Assembly (NCBI GenBank): GCA_904066235.2
Contig: CAJFCV020000001.1
Span: 4,712,001 to 4,776,000 of the forward strand
Source of the DNA: Bursaphelenchus xylophilus
Taxonomy: Eukaryota; Nematoda; Chromadorea; Rhabditida; Aphelenchoididae
Length of the DNA stretch: 64,000 nucleotides
Direction of reading: 5' to 3'
Shown here: positions 14,001 to 25,236 of the stretch, piece after piece
Numbering within the stretch: position 1 is the stretch's first letter
Layout of the letters: each line of letters opens with the position of its first letter
Position numbers and translations under genes: made by a program
The notes under the pieces: generated by a model
Seen by the model: only the letters and a program-made list of their open reading frames with translations
What the model was told of the DNA's origin: nothing
Database searches by the model: none

Positions 14001-15096
14001 TGCAACGGCGTTTCCGCCACGTAATACGCTGTGATTTTTAAAAAAGGCCCTAATTTTCTCCGCCGAGAAATGGGCCCTCCGCCGACGAAAAAAGAAATTT
14101 TTTGAGATTCTAAAAACGCACGCTGTCAATTTTTAGAAGCAAAAAGAAATTCGTTGATAGCTGCAAAGAACACAAAGATATAAGCAAATCATTTGTTCCA
14201 AATTTCTTGAAACACCCTGTACAATATTATTAAGTGGGAGGGGGAAGTAATTACGGTAATTTCGGAAATGACGGGAGAAAAAATGGTTCATAATGAGCTC
14301 TTTGGAGTAAATATTACGGTTGGGTAGGAAAACACTTGAAATTGGGCTGCAAATTGGATGGGCTTAGAAAACAATAATTCAGAAAATTTTAGGGACATTT
14401 GATACAACAATTTCTTCATAGCCCACGCTAAAAATCTCGATGATTCCTTAGAAAATTTTAATCCAAATTTGTGCCAGCTCCATTGAAATCTCAAAAAATA
14501 TGACCACAGACATGACCCATTTCCAACCAGTTACTACTCCCCATTTTCGTTTTCGATTACTTCGAACAGGGATACTTTAAAAAGATACTTTTCGAAAAAG
14601 TTTCGGTCCAATTAAGCGGCCCTAATCAGAAGGATCGGGCCCGAGGGGAACAGGCGGCCCACCGATCGTTCCAAATCCCATTAAACGGAACGCTACTCTC
14701 TAATGGGATAAACTTGCTCGCTGTTTGTTATTTTCGGATCCGCGGTTCATTTATTTTTTTCCCGGGACAAAAGGTCAAAGGATAAAGTTGGAATTTGAAA
14801 CATTAAACATCGGGCCTGAAGTGCCACTCAAAGACGATCATCAAATTTGTACGCACACTTCTTATGGTCAAAAAGGAACTTCTGACGATTTCAGTATCTA
14901 ATTTTACGAGAAAGTACAAGAAATGCAGAAAGGGGGGAAACACATTTTTTGGGCCTTATCGGAGCCAATTTTACGCGGAGAAAATAGATTTATGGTAGAA
15001 CCATTGCCTTTGCCTGGAGAAAGGAGGCCTAAAATTTGTACGAAAAAAAGGTCGAAATGATGTATAGAATTCCAACAAAGTTGCGAGCAAAAAATA
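14001..15096. other. Intergenic spacer between two foldback elements
   Basis: No gene is supported here. A degenerate copy of the dispersed 35-40-bp motif lies at about 14410-14445. The rest shows nothing recognisable. Confidence 0.5.
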
Positions 15097-16454
15097 CACT
15101 CCATTTCAAAATGATAGACACGCCTACAAAATTTTCAATTGCGGTGTCGGGGTTCAGTTGACGGATACGAAACCTTAACAGGTTGAAAGAGGAGGTTTGA
15201 AAACCTACACCTACAAATAAATTTTCTCATTGCACTGTAATTGCACTTTACACAAAAGATTTTCCAAATTTTGGGTGTTTCAAAATGATAGACACGGTTG
15301 CTATTTTTGCTAAAAACTTGGGAATATGGGCCCCATAGGGCTTGAAATTCTTAGTATGACTGTATTGCAACTGTCTGCACTTTACTGAGCTCAAAAAGCC
15401 CAAATTTTTATGCAATTGTCCCGGAATTGCACCATATACCTCCATTTTGTGCAATCTGGCCTGCATCTGTCAGAAGTCCACTTTCCATGGGCACAGACAG
15501 TGCAGATGCGACCTATGGTATGTAATGGAGTAGATCCAGTCAGTTTTCCCCAGTATGCGACAAAAAAATGCGTGGCATTTGCAACAAAAACTGCTTCCGC
15601 TGCGACATAGTCAGCTTTGAAGGCTGCCCTACGTTTCGAAACAAGCTAGATGCGAAGAAAAACTTCTTGGATGGAATGTTTAGGTTTTTGTAGATACGTT
15701 TAGCACGGTAGCATGTGCAGCATTGCTTCAGCAGGTCCGCAGTGCACCATTGTTTTGTGAATCTATGCGAAATAGGCTTAAAAATGGGTCTTTTTGGAAA
15801 CTTGACGTTTTCTGGCGTTGGCCCGACTGAACCTGGACATAAGGATTATGTAATAACGTTTGTATGTGGTTTTTCAAGATAGTTCAGGGGTTTTTTGGTT
15901 GTGCAAACCACAGGCACCCGCTTGAGAAGCTTTAAAAATGACGACTTTCGCTGCGGAATCAGTTTTCGTTGCAAATGCCACGCATTTTTTTGTCGCATAC
16001 TGGGGAAAACTGACTGGATCTACTCCATTACATACCATAGGTCGCATCTGCACTGTCTGTGCCCATGGAAAGTGGACTTCTGACAGATGCAGGCCAGATT
16101 GCACAAAATGGAGGTATATGTGCAATTCCGGGACAATTGCATAAAAATTTGGGCTTTTTGAGCTCAGTAAAGTGCAGACAGTTGCAATACAGTCATACTA
16201 AGAATTTCAGGCCCTATGGGGCCCATATTCCCAAGTTTTAGCAAAAATAGCAACCGTGTCTATCATTTTGAAACACCCAAAATTTGGAAAATCTTTTGTG
16301 TAAAGTGCAATTACAGTGCAATGAGAAAATTTATTTGTAGGTGTAGGTTTTCAAACCTCCTCTTTCAACCTGTTAAGGTTTCGTATCCGTCAACTGAACC
16401 CCGACACCGCAATTGAAAATTTTGTAGGCGTGTCTATCATTTTGAAATGGAGTG
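15097..16454. mobile_element. TA-flanked foldback element, Tc1/mariner-like ends, 1358 bp
   Basis: Inverted arms of about 508 bp (15097-15605 and 15948-16454) flank a spacer of about 340 bp. The element starts CACTCCATTTCAAAATGATA and ends with the complement. It is flanked on both sides by TA (15095-15096 and 16455-16456), the target duplication of the Tc1/mariner superfamily. The string CAAAATGATAGACAC recurs inside each arm near 15283 and 16265. No transposase frame exists, so it would be non-autonomous. The mirrored frames of up to 83 aa are artefacts of the repeat. Confidence 0.75.
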
Positions 16455-17493
16455 TATGGGTTCTTTCTGCAAAGCGCGCTAGAAATCTCGCATGTTCTTA
16501 AAAAAAATTAATCCACGTATGCCATAACGATCATAAAAGCTTGCCTATTCGCACTCCAACCACTTTTGCTGTGAATTTGGAACCGTTATAGGTCAATTCA
16601 CATTGCTTGGCTGGTAATAAAAACCCCTACAACGTACTATTCTTTAAAATTCGGACTTTTTCAGGCCATGGGAAAAGAATTTGGTGAAATACTCAAAATT
16701 TTGGGAACATACTCAAAATTGAGAGTGGGAATTTCATTCAGACAATTAATTTGTAAGCTCCTTATATAAGGAGCTTGTTCTTTCAAAAAAGAATTAAGAT
16801 CCCAATTTATTTCCTGGTCCGTGTTTCGAAGGCCAGGGATGAAGCTTTAGCCTGATTATAATAGAATTCCCAGGCTTTTCTCGCCAAAATTTCTCTGGAC
16901 AGTCTTTGTTTCTTTGCACGCTTGCGACAAAATAACAATAGATTTGTGATGACGCTTTAGTTTTTTGAATTTTTCCCATAACCTGTCATCATTTTGCCCT
17001 TGAAAAGAGATACTTTAAAAAGTAAAAATTTCGTTGATCAAAGCCTGTAGATTAGGCAAGACACACTGGATAGAATTACTAATAAGCTTGTCAGTTTTAA
17101 TCAGATTTGCGACATTCCGTAATGAAATTACTCACAGTATCGAGAGATGACGCCAGAGTTGGTTGGTTTGAAATGGAAATTAAAATTCAAACGGTATTTT
17201 TGGCGAAATGCAAAGAATTCGTATGATGTGAATGCCAAAGATGCTAGCAGGGAGGGTTCTCAAAACAAAAAAGAGATAGGACTTTGAGTGAGGCGATAGG
17301 ATAAAGGCTTGAAGCCAGACGTCCAGATTTTTTAAAATTTTGCATAAATGCTTTTGGAAGAGCGCAGATCATTCCTTCGAAAATCGCGCTTTGCAGGAAA
17401 AGCCCGGAAGTTTATAAGACGCAGTGTGGTCTAAAGAAAAAAAGTTTTTCTTTGGCCGTATCCCTAGTAAACAAAAAATATTTTGTTTTGAAC
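16455..17493. other. Intergenic spacer, nothing recognised
   Basis: No open frame above 61 aa and no motif supports a gene. A degenerate copy of the dispersed motif lies at about 16463-16497 on the minus strand. Confidence 0.5.
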
Positions 17494-18210
17494 TAGAGGT
17501 GGCAATCGGGCCGGCCCTGGGCTTTCTCAAATTTGCTCAGGCCCGGCCCTGTTCGGCCCGCTACTGCAAAAAGGTTGGATAAAACTCTATGCACTCTCTA
17601 CTGGAACTTTTTATGCTTTCCAGCGGGGTTTTACGTCTATATGAGTGGAATTAAAACGTCTAGTCGGCTGAATGGAACAGCCGAACAGGTACCTAAAACC
17701 TAGCCAAAAAGTTGGATTGTGTCGATTTTTTTTTATCCTATAGGAAGTTAGCTATGTAAAAATATGGACGTTATGAGGCTACATGTTTAATCAAAAACTG
17801 CGTAGATGCGTAATCAAATTACAGTGAAATGTTTAAGCTTATCATCAAAAATTCGAAGATTTGCCCGCTCCTTGCATATTTGGGTGGGATTTTACATATA
17901 CATAATCAGGGATTTTAAAGAGTTTGAAAAGGTGGGAAAACAGTATATAAGTCAAAAAGGTTTAATTTAATATCCATCCATCAATTCTGCTAAGCATTTG
18001 TGCTTTATTTTGCTGGTTCAGTATTAATTTTTTTTTATTTATCCACCTTCCGGGCCGGGCCGAGCCGAAAGTCTCGGCCCGGCCGACGGGCCGAAGCGGT
18101 CAGGCCGGCCCTGGGCTTTTTCAAATCTGCTCAGGCCCGGCCCGGCCCGGCCCAATCACCGGGCCCGGCCGGGCCGAGCCGGGCCGGCCCAGCCCGATTG
18201 CCACCTCTAG
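17494..18210. mobile_element. Non-autonomous hAT-type element with GC-rich ends, 717 bp
   Basis: The ends are inverted: TAGAGGTGGCAATCGGGCC at the left, complement GGCCC..CGATTGCCACCTCTA at the right. An 8-bp direct duplication TTTTGAAC flanks it (17486-17493 and 18211-18218). An 8-bp duplication and ends of the form TAGRGGTGG are typical of hAT elements. The subterminal regions are strings of GGCCCGGCCC and stand out sharply from the AT-rich centre and surroundings. No transposase is present. Confidence 0.8.
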
Positions 18211-18378
18211 TTTTGAACAACACTCCTTACCAATCGCAATAAAGCCGATTTTTTTTTGCATAGACGCTATCAAGAGTGTGCCAAATTTATACTAACTTTT
18301 GACGTAGGAATCTTGGTTATTCGTCAAGCTAGAAATCTCATAGGCATTTTAAAAGCATTTAATGCAAGTTCGTACGTA

Positions 18379-19939
18379 CAGTAGTTGACAGCGAATTGTC
18401 AATTTTTTTATTTCGTGTGTAACTTCACTCAGACTCAACAGAATTTGATGAGACCAAGAGCGTTTAAGAGGCTGGGAGACACGCTTCAACCTTATGAAAT
18501 TTTTTTATTTCATATCGGCCACAGGCGTGGTAAAAATTTCAAAACAAATTTTTTTGGGGGACAACGAATTGTCAATTTTTACATTTTGAGGCATAAGATC
18601 TCAATAAACCAGCATATAAAGACTAGAATGGATAGTAATCAGTTGCCAGCAATCATAGAACGGCATACAACGGGTTTCAGCCATTAGTATAATCTCCTTC
18701 GCTTTCTATAGGTCGGGCACTTGGGGGTGGACCATGTACAATATAATGTCAGCCTGGGGGCTTCCTAGGCCGAAATTATCTTATATTCCGGTTTTTTATG
18801 GAAGATTATTGCATATATTTAATACACTTGCACCGGATTACAACTTGGAGGGGCTACGGGTCAAAAATTCGTCAGATAATATTATTTTTGGTCATTTAAA
18901 CTCTGTGTTTCGCCCAAAAATCGATAATTTTTTTGCCGACAGGGGGCATAGGTTCATTTAATCCTCCTTTACGGCCAAACTAACGACATTCTACAAATTA
19001 TTTCATTACCTGTCTCGACGCCCTGAAATTTCCGGGTGAGATTCTGACGGTCCAATTAATTCTTGTGCCACACTAGGGTGGTGAGTATATTAATCATTTT
19101 ATTGCGCGTCTTCTGCGTTTTTAAACGTTAAAACTAATATTTTTAATGCTTGTAAAAATCTCTAATATGCTAATAAAATGTCTTGGAAGTTGCAGGCTTG
19201 AAGAAATAAGAATTTTTCTGGGTGTTTCAAACACGACGTGAAAATTCATGTAAATTCAAATATTTCCCTCTGCATACCTCTTCCATGAGTGCTGGTACTG
19301 ACATGTGAAAGGCACTGAATATTTGTCTTTTAGTGTAGTTTGTTTTCAAATATAGAAGGTTTCTCCAACGATCTTCATGCGCGGCATTTTTTGATTTTTG
19401 ATACTTTGACCAACAGTATGAAAGGCCATGATTAACATATTCGAGGTAACAAGGCGCAAGTGTAACCCGTTAGGTGTAATTTTTTGACTTGCCCTAGCGT
19501 AGTAAGATGTAACCGCCCATAAAAAACCGGAATATAAGATAATTTCGGCCTAGGAAGCCCCCAGGCTGACATTATATTGTACATGGTCCACCCCCAAGTG
19601 CCCGACCTATAGAAAGCGAAGGAGATTATACTAATGGCTGAAACCCGTTGTATGCTGTTCTATGATTGCTGGCAACTGATTACACTCCATTCTAGTCTTT
19701 ATATGCTGGTTTATTGAGATCTTATGCCTCAAAATGTAAAAATTGACAATTCGTTGTCCCCCAAAAAATTTTGTTTTGAAATTTTTACCACGCCTGTGGC
19801 TGATATAAAATAAAACAATTTCATAAGGTTGAAGCGTGTCTCCCAGCCTCTTAAACGCTCTTGGTCTCATCAAATTCTGTTGAGTCTGAGTGAAGTTACA
19901 CACGAAATAAAAAAATTGACAATTCGTTGTCAACTACTG
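18379..19939. mobile_element. TA-flanked foldback element, 1561 bp
   Basis: Arms of 424 bp (18379-18802 and 19516-19939) are inverted copies differing at few positions. The 713-bp centre has no coding capacity I can see. Ends are CAGTAGTTGACA and its complement, with TA on both outer sides (18377-18378 and 19940-19941). The string ACGAATTGTCAATTTTT occurs near the end and again about 150 bp inside each arm. The same 100-aa frame appears on plus in the left arm and on minus in the right arm, which follows from the inversion and is not evidence of a gene. Confidence 0.75.
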
Positions 19940-19941
19940 TA

Positions 19942-21047
19942 GTTTCATTTAGATTTGAGCGCCTCACTTTGATCACTGCACCTATAAATCCATCAAACAC
20001 TGAGCTCCATCAACTCGTCACAAAACAAAGGAACAAAAGTATCCCATTAACGCCAGACAAACAAGCTTATGCTTGCCCCAACCTGATCCATTTAGCGCCT
20101 TAAATCCTGTGCATGAGGAAACCAGGAAGCGGAAATGGATTCGGCTGAAACCCAATTTACAACGCCACCCGTGACGATGACATTCAGAAGAGAGGGCCTT
20201 AACAAGTTTAGCTATTACAGAGAATACACACAGACAGCGGTGATCCGGAACTAAACCTATCTTGAAAAAAAAGAGTACAAGTTTGGGTTTGGCGGCGATA
20301 CGAAGCAAAAGAATGCCGAGAAACGGAGAATTGGCAGAGAAAATCAGTCTTTTCTGGGAATAGGCGTAAAGCGTGGACCGTCTGGCCGACTCTTCACATT
20401 TTTTTGCAAAAGATTGCATAGGATCTCGGCGGCTGCAGGTGCAAATGTAATCTTAAAAAGGTTTATGTGTGGCATGCATAGCTTATATGTGAAAAATTTG
20501 AAGAAAATTGATCTCTGTTTATAAAATATCGCAAAATTTTCTTCGAAAACGGCCAAATTTGGCCAAAAAAGTTGTTTTTCTTTTAGCAGTCTCTAACGCG
20601 TTATGAAAAGGAACTCGCGCAGACAAGTCATTTGGAATAAGGCTTAAATTGAGGAAATAAGCGTGAGAACGGCCCCAATTACTGTGCCTCTTACTCCTAT
20701 TTCCAAAAGGTCGAAAAGATCAGCACGATGATGAGTAAACGGGCAACTGCAAACGAAATGATAAATTAGGATATTCTGAAGGAAATAAAAATGAGTTAAT
20801 AGAAAAATTTTGTGATTAACTTTGCCGAGGCTTGGGAAAATGTTGACGAAAATTTCTGAAGGCAATTTTGAGACCTCTGGCTTGCTCTTTGCAGACAAAA
20901 CAAGCAAGAATTTAGTGTAAAATTACATTCAAAAATTTTTTAAAGTTGGTTTTCAAAATGAACTTTCGAAGAAGCTAAAGTAAAAATTTTGATTTGTCGG
21001 TCGTTTTTCGAAAACCATTCATTTTTTTAAAAACGACGGCTTCCGTA
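19942..21047. other. Spacer upstream of the membrane-protein gene
   Basis: No gene is supported. A minus-strand frame of 133 aa (20018-20419) contains a stretch that looks like the translation of a decayed tRNA-derived repeat near 20120-20215. A weak copy of the dispersed motif lies at about 20877-20911. The promoter of the gene at 21048 should lie at the right end, but I see no defined element. Confidence 0.4.
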
Positions 21048-24000
21048 ATGTTGTGTATGTTTCTACTCCCTTTGCTCTTCATTTCCGTGGATTCACATGG
21101 ATTCCATGGATCGGAAAGGTGTAAAGTAGGCTATACTTGAGAAAAATACTGCCAAAAATTTTTCAATTTGTATATTTGGTTTGTTTTCAGCAATGCATTC
21201 CCGGCCTGAAATCGAGCCGCATCCTGGCCCAAACTCTTCGTCGTTACAATCGACTCGCCCCGGATATCTGCAACATGGAATTGCTGCTGATCGACGATTC
21301 TGTTGAAGACGGAGACGTAAGTAACTGAACATATATTTTTAAGGGTTTTCGTAAAATTTTGGCAAAAACCACAAAATCCAAAAATCTAAATTTAAAGACA
21401 TCAAAAAATTTAATCAAAAGAATTTTCGTTTTTAGTCTGTTCCCGACTTCTACGCCTATCACAGCGACGCCGACTTGATCGGATGGTCGAAAGATTTGGT
21501 GGACAATCCGGCTAAACGACATGTTGCATTGCTCTCCTACAAGGATCACAGATTTCTCCTGCATGAGAAATTTATACTGCAAGGCGTGGAGGAGATGCCG
21601 CAGAAATATGGTATGTTAAAGAGAGGATGTTTATCCTGTGCTTTGAAGAAACTATTGAGATTTTTTAGACCAAAAGCAGTAAAAATTTGCAATTATTTCG
21701 CTGATTTTCGGCATTTCAGAATGGCGTCATATCACCTTTAATAATGTGCAGGGATTTGTTATCGTTGTGAAGGCCGCGGAGACAATTCATCTGTTCACCT
21801 GCGGAGTCGTGGACCTTGAATTTGTTTACAATAATCTGTATTCGTTCTGCGAACATTTCAAAGCCAGATATAAGAGCCGAGGAATTCCGACTTCAATCGA
21901 TGTAAGGAAAAAGCTGCATTCGTAGTTGAAAAAACAATCGTTTTTTTAGATTACTGAAGAAAATAAATTGAAAATTTTTCACGGAGATGACGTGCAGGTA
22001 TGGAACTACAAAAGAGCGGAGAAATTTTACAAGTCCCTTGTTCCTGAATCCCCACCTTCAAAGAAGGGCTTCGCGTTTGATGGAGGACACCTTGGGGAGC
22101 GGTAAGTTAACAAAATTTTCGAAATTCACAAAAGTTTTTAACAAAATTCACTAAAAAATGAGGAAAACTTTTGGTACACCTCCGATCTTTTTCATGTTCG
22201 GCGCATTGCTTCAGAATATGCCACATATCAATTTTTGAATATTTTGGCGCATAATTGAGACTCACAGCTAGAGAATTACGCAAGCTTTTTTCCGAGAGAG
22301 CATACAAAGTTAGGAGAGAAGCCAGAGAATTTTTTTTCGCTATTTCTCTGAGTTTCGATCGGAAATTTCTTTTATGAGATTTATATTCTTAACTACTGAC
22401 TTCTAGCTTTTTTTATTTCAGTATCTGCACGCCGAAATTAATTCAAGAGTACAAACCAAAATATCTGGAAGACTATCCGTTTGTGAATCCCAGCGAACGC
22501 ATGATCCAAATTTCGGTAAGGATTTTACATCTTTTTGAGAATTTTTATAAAAAATTTTTTAAGATTTCTGCACGGTGCAAAAAGTTTTTTTGATTATTTT
22601 TTTCTCATTGACTCGCTTTTTTTAATTTTTAGCAAAGCTTTCGACTTTGTGAATTGGTTGGCAACTGCCCGAAACCATGTTTGCACGAAGAGACTTCACC
22701 AAGAGAGTAAGGCTTTTTGATACAAAAAATCACGATTTCGGTTTTTCCTCAAAAAGTATTATTTTTTTTCAGCAAAATCATCGACGTCATTGCTATGTTC
22801 CTCACGATCCTGCTCAGCATCATCACCAGCTGCCTAACTTTTGGCTATTGCTTTTTCTGCATCGGCGTCATTCCGCCCTTCTTCACCTACGTTTTCCTGG
22901 AAACCAAATCGCGGCGTCTGAGACGGGAGCTCGGGAAGGGAGGATTTTCGAGCATTTCGATCAACGAAGAAGAGGAAGAGGCCTACATGGAGCTCAAACA
23001 GAGACGGAGTCCGGAAGTCAAGTTCCCGATCGCGACCCCAAAACAAAGACAACGGCAAGAAAAGGGTGTCCATGTGAGCTCGAAGAAATCGGAAAATGTG
23101 AAAGGATTGGGAAAGAAGAAGGCCTTGGCAGATGAGAAGCCCAATAAGGAATCAAAAAAAGAGGAGAAAACACAAATGAAAACAGAAGTTAATGTTGTAC
23201 ATGAAATAGAGGTGAAACAAAGTGAAAAGTAAGTTGGAGAACACTCAAAGGGAGTTTGGAAAATAAGGATTGACTCGATTTTGGTTCAATTGAGCGTTTT
23301 TCCATTGGAAAAAAATTTCAAAACATAAGTTTTAGAAAGCTTGGTTTTAGTCATGTGTAATATAATTAATAGTAAAAATCAGAAATTACCACGACTCCGG
23401 AGCCGGCTCTCCAACTCTGAGCGGCTCCGAGCCGGGAGCCAGAGCCGGAGCCGGAAATTTTGGATGCGGTTCCGGCTCCCGAGCAAATGGCTTGAAAGAT
23501 ACTGCGGAGGATGTGTTGCGTACGACTTAGCTGCAAAAACGGTGGCTTCATGATCCCTGGGACTAATAACTTTTATTTTTGGAAAAAGATTTAAAAAAAA
23601 ATTTTTTGCGCAGGAACCGGGATTCGGAGCCGGAGACCTTTTTAAATTTTGAACGGAGTCGGGAGCCGGAGCTCCAAATTTGGCCTCGGCTCCGGCTCTG
23701 GGAGCTAAGGGCCGGAGCCGAAATTTTGTCGTGACAATCTCTGGTAAAAATCTTTGTCGATGATTTTTGAGTCGAAAAAATAACAGGTAACCTAAAAGGA
23801 TTAGACAGATTTATTCAATGAAAATTTGGAGGAATTTGACTGTTAACTTGAGCTATAATTTTGAATTTTCAGGAGCTTCACGATGCCCTCCTCTTACGGA
23901 ATGGATAACACCCAGGGAGAAAGTGTCGAAGCCCATGACCTCACTACGACCACAGTCGAACAGGTCGATCATTTCACAACCCCCACTAAATACAGCGGAG

Positions 24001-24230
24001 TGGATCCTGCTCCTACAACCTCCAAATTTATTCCGAAGTCCTCAAAGTCCGCCAAATCCTCGAAGAAGAAAGATAAGAATAACAGCTCAAAATTTATTCC
24101 GAAGTCCGCAAAGTCCGCTAAGTCTTCACAGAAGAAAGATAAGAATAACAGCTCCAAATTTATTCCCAAGTCTGCAAAGTCCGCCAAGTCCTCAAAGAAG
24201 AAAAATAAGAGTAATGTGCAAGGAAATTAA
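21048..24230 (+). CDS. Single-pass membrane protein with secreted-type N terminus and C-terminal Lys/Ser repeats, 564 aa
   Basis: Nine exons: 21048-21125, 21191-21316, 21436-21610, 21720-21901, 21950-22101, 22422-22515, 22633-22706, 22773-23228, 23873-24230. All junctions keep phase and the model ends at TAA. Residues 1-16 form a signal peptide (MLCMFLLPLLFISVDS), followed by a luminal or extracellular region of about 280 residues with scattered cysteines (CPKPCLHE near 287). A membrane span lies near 299-335 (IAMFLTILLSIITSC), then a long, very basic and charged cytosolic tail. The last exon encodes three copies of a 22-residue repeat (66-bp DNA period, 24021-24218) built on SKFIPKSAKSAKSSKKKDKN. 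I do not recognise the family. The start was chosen for the signal peptide; exon 1 uses donor GTAGG, which is the least certain junction. Intron 8 hosts a hAT-type element. AATAAA at 24247-24252 fits a 3' end. Confidence 0.8.
22570..22578. repeat. Single GCACGGTGC palindrome in an intron
   Basis: TGCACGGTGCA lies in intron 6 of the membrane-protein gene, the same core as the clusters at 46750 and 57501. Confidence 0.5.
23380..23743. mobile_element. Non-autonomous hAT-type element, 364 bp, in an intron
   Basis: The left end CAGAAATTACCACGACTCC and the right-end complement CAGAGATTGTCACGAC form imperfect inverted repeats. A perfect 8-bp direct duplication GTAAAAAT flanks the element (23372-23379 and 23744-23751). 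Inside are many GGAGCCGGAGCC-type strings on both sides of an AT-rich centre. The CAG start and 8-bp duplication are hAT features. It lies in intron 8 of the membrane-protein gene and leaves the splice sites intact. Confidence 0.85.
24021..24218 (+). repeat. Three tandem 66-bp coding repeats
   Basis: In-frame repeat units begin near 24021, 24087 and 24153 and encode 22-residue copies of SKFIPKSxKSAKSSxKKxKN at the C terminus of the membrane protein. Copies differ by few substitutions (SSKS/SAKS, SSKK/SSQK), so the array is young or under constraint. Confidence 0.85.
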
Positions 24231-24246
24231 TGCATAAAGAAGGGGA

Positions 24247-24252
24247 AATAAA
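24247..24252 (+). terminator. Polyadenylation signal AATAAA
   Basis: AATAAA lies 17 nt after the TAA stop of the membrane-protein gene, at the expected distance for a nematode 3' UTR. Confidence 0.6.
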
Positions 24253-25236
24253 CGAATTACACTTCTAACTTGATTTTTGAATTGCTCGAATTGTAATAAA
24301 ATCAAGCCCAAATTAACAGTAAGAGCAAAATTTTGCAAGTCGGCCCTCCGCATTTTTCGTGCTCTCTCACAATAAAAATAAGCTTTGTCTTGGATATACA
24401 TATTTCGGAGGCGGGTGCAAATTGCAAATGGGCAAAAACTTAATTTAGTCAGTATTTACGTGCAAAATATGCCTGGTGAAAGTCAATTTACGTTAATCTT
24501 CTACATTGACATGACATGACAAATATATGTGTATGTGGTATTAAAAAATGAAAAAAGTGTGTAAAAAAACTATTCTGGGGATAGTTCTCGAAAAATTAAT
24601 TAGAACTTTTTTACTGTAACACACTTTTGCCGCACAAAATTTTAATTAGACCAAAAACCAAGAAAATTATTTTTGAATTTTTTGAAACCAATTTCCCACC
24701 CACAAATATAAAAAAAAACAAAAAATTTTGAAAATAAATTAAATTTCCGGCAAAAATAGAAAACAAATATTACGCCGGGTGTAATAACAAGTTGGCGTCA
24801 GGGAAATTGTAACGCTTGGGAAGTGTGTTTTTTGAGCGAATATTGGGTTAGGCAACAAATGAAAAATTCGAAAAAGGAACGAACAGGGCTGGATAAAAAC
24901 AGAAACATGGGTATATTGACAAAATAGGATATGCACGGCTCAATTGCATCAATAAAAAATGCTTCAGAAACTTGAAAATATAAAAAAAATATAAAGGACT
25001 TTTTTAAAACGGATTTTTTTACAAAGTGAAGCATGGCCCGGACATTGTTGCGGTGACCATCACCGAATTTCTTCAAATTTGGCTCATAGAAGACCCACAG
25101 GGCGTACATCGAAAGAGTCAAACGTTTTTGCGAAATTTGCATTATTCGAGGATTACTGTAACATTTTGTGTTTTGTAAAGTGTCTATTGTGATGGGCTGA
25201 GGGATGGAGCGTTGCGGATGAAACTTACCGACCGGA
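24253..25236. other. Spacer left of the large palindrome, with one diverged inverted copy
   Basis: No gene is supported. Between about 25000 and 25145 the minus strand carries a stretch whose translation (KKFGDGHRNNV) matches a plus-strand stretch at about 28060-28210 (KKFGDGRCNNV). These are diverged inverted copies outside the near-perfect palindrome. Confidence 0.45.

Noticed and set aside
18385..18687. 100-aa frame duplicated at 19631-19933
   Set aside because: The two frames are the inverted arms of a foldback element; the duplication is structural.
20018..20419. 133-aa minus-strand frame
   Set aside because: Its middle resembles the chance translation of a decayed tRNA-derived sequence and has no domain or splice partner; a tRNA call is also not possible because the arms do not fold.
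22677..23135. 152-aa plus frame overlapping exon 8 of the membrane-protein gene
   Set aside because: It is an out-of-frame shadow of the spliced exons, which keep phase across nine exons.
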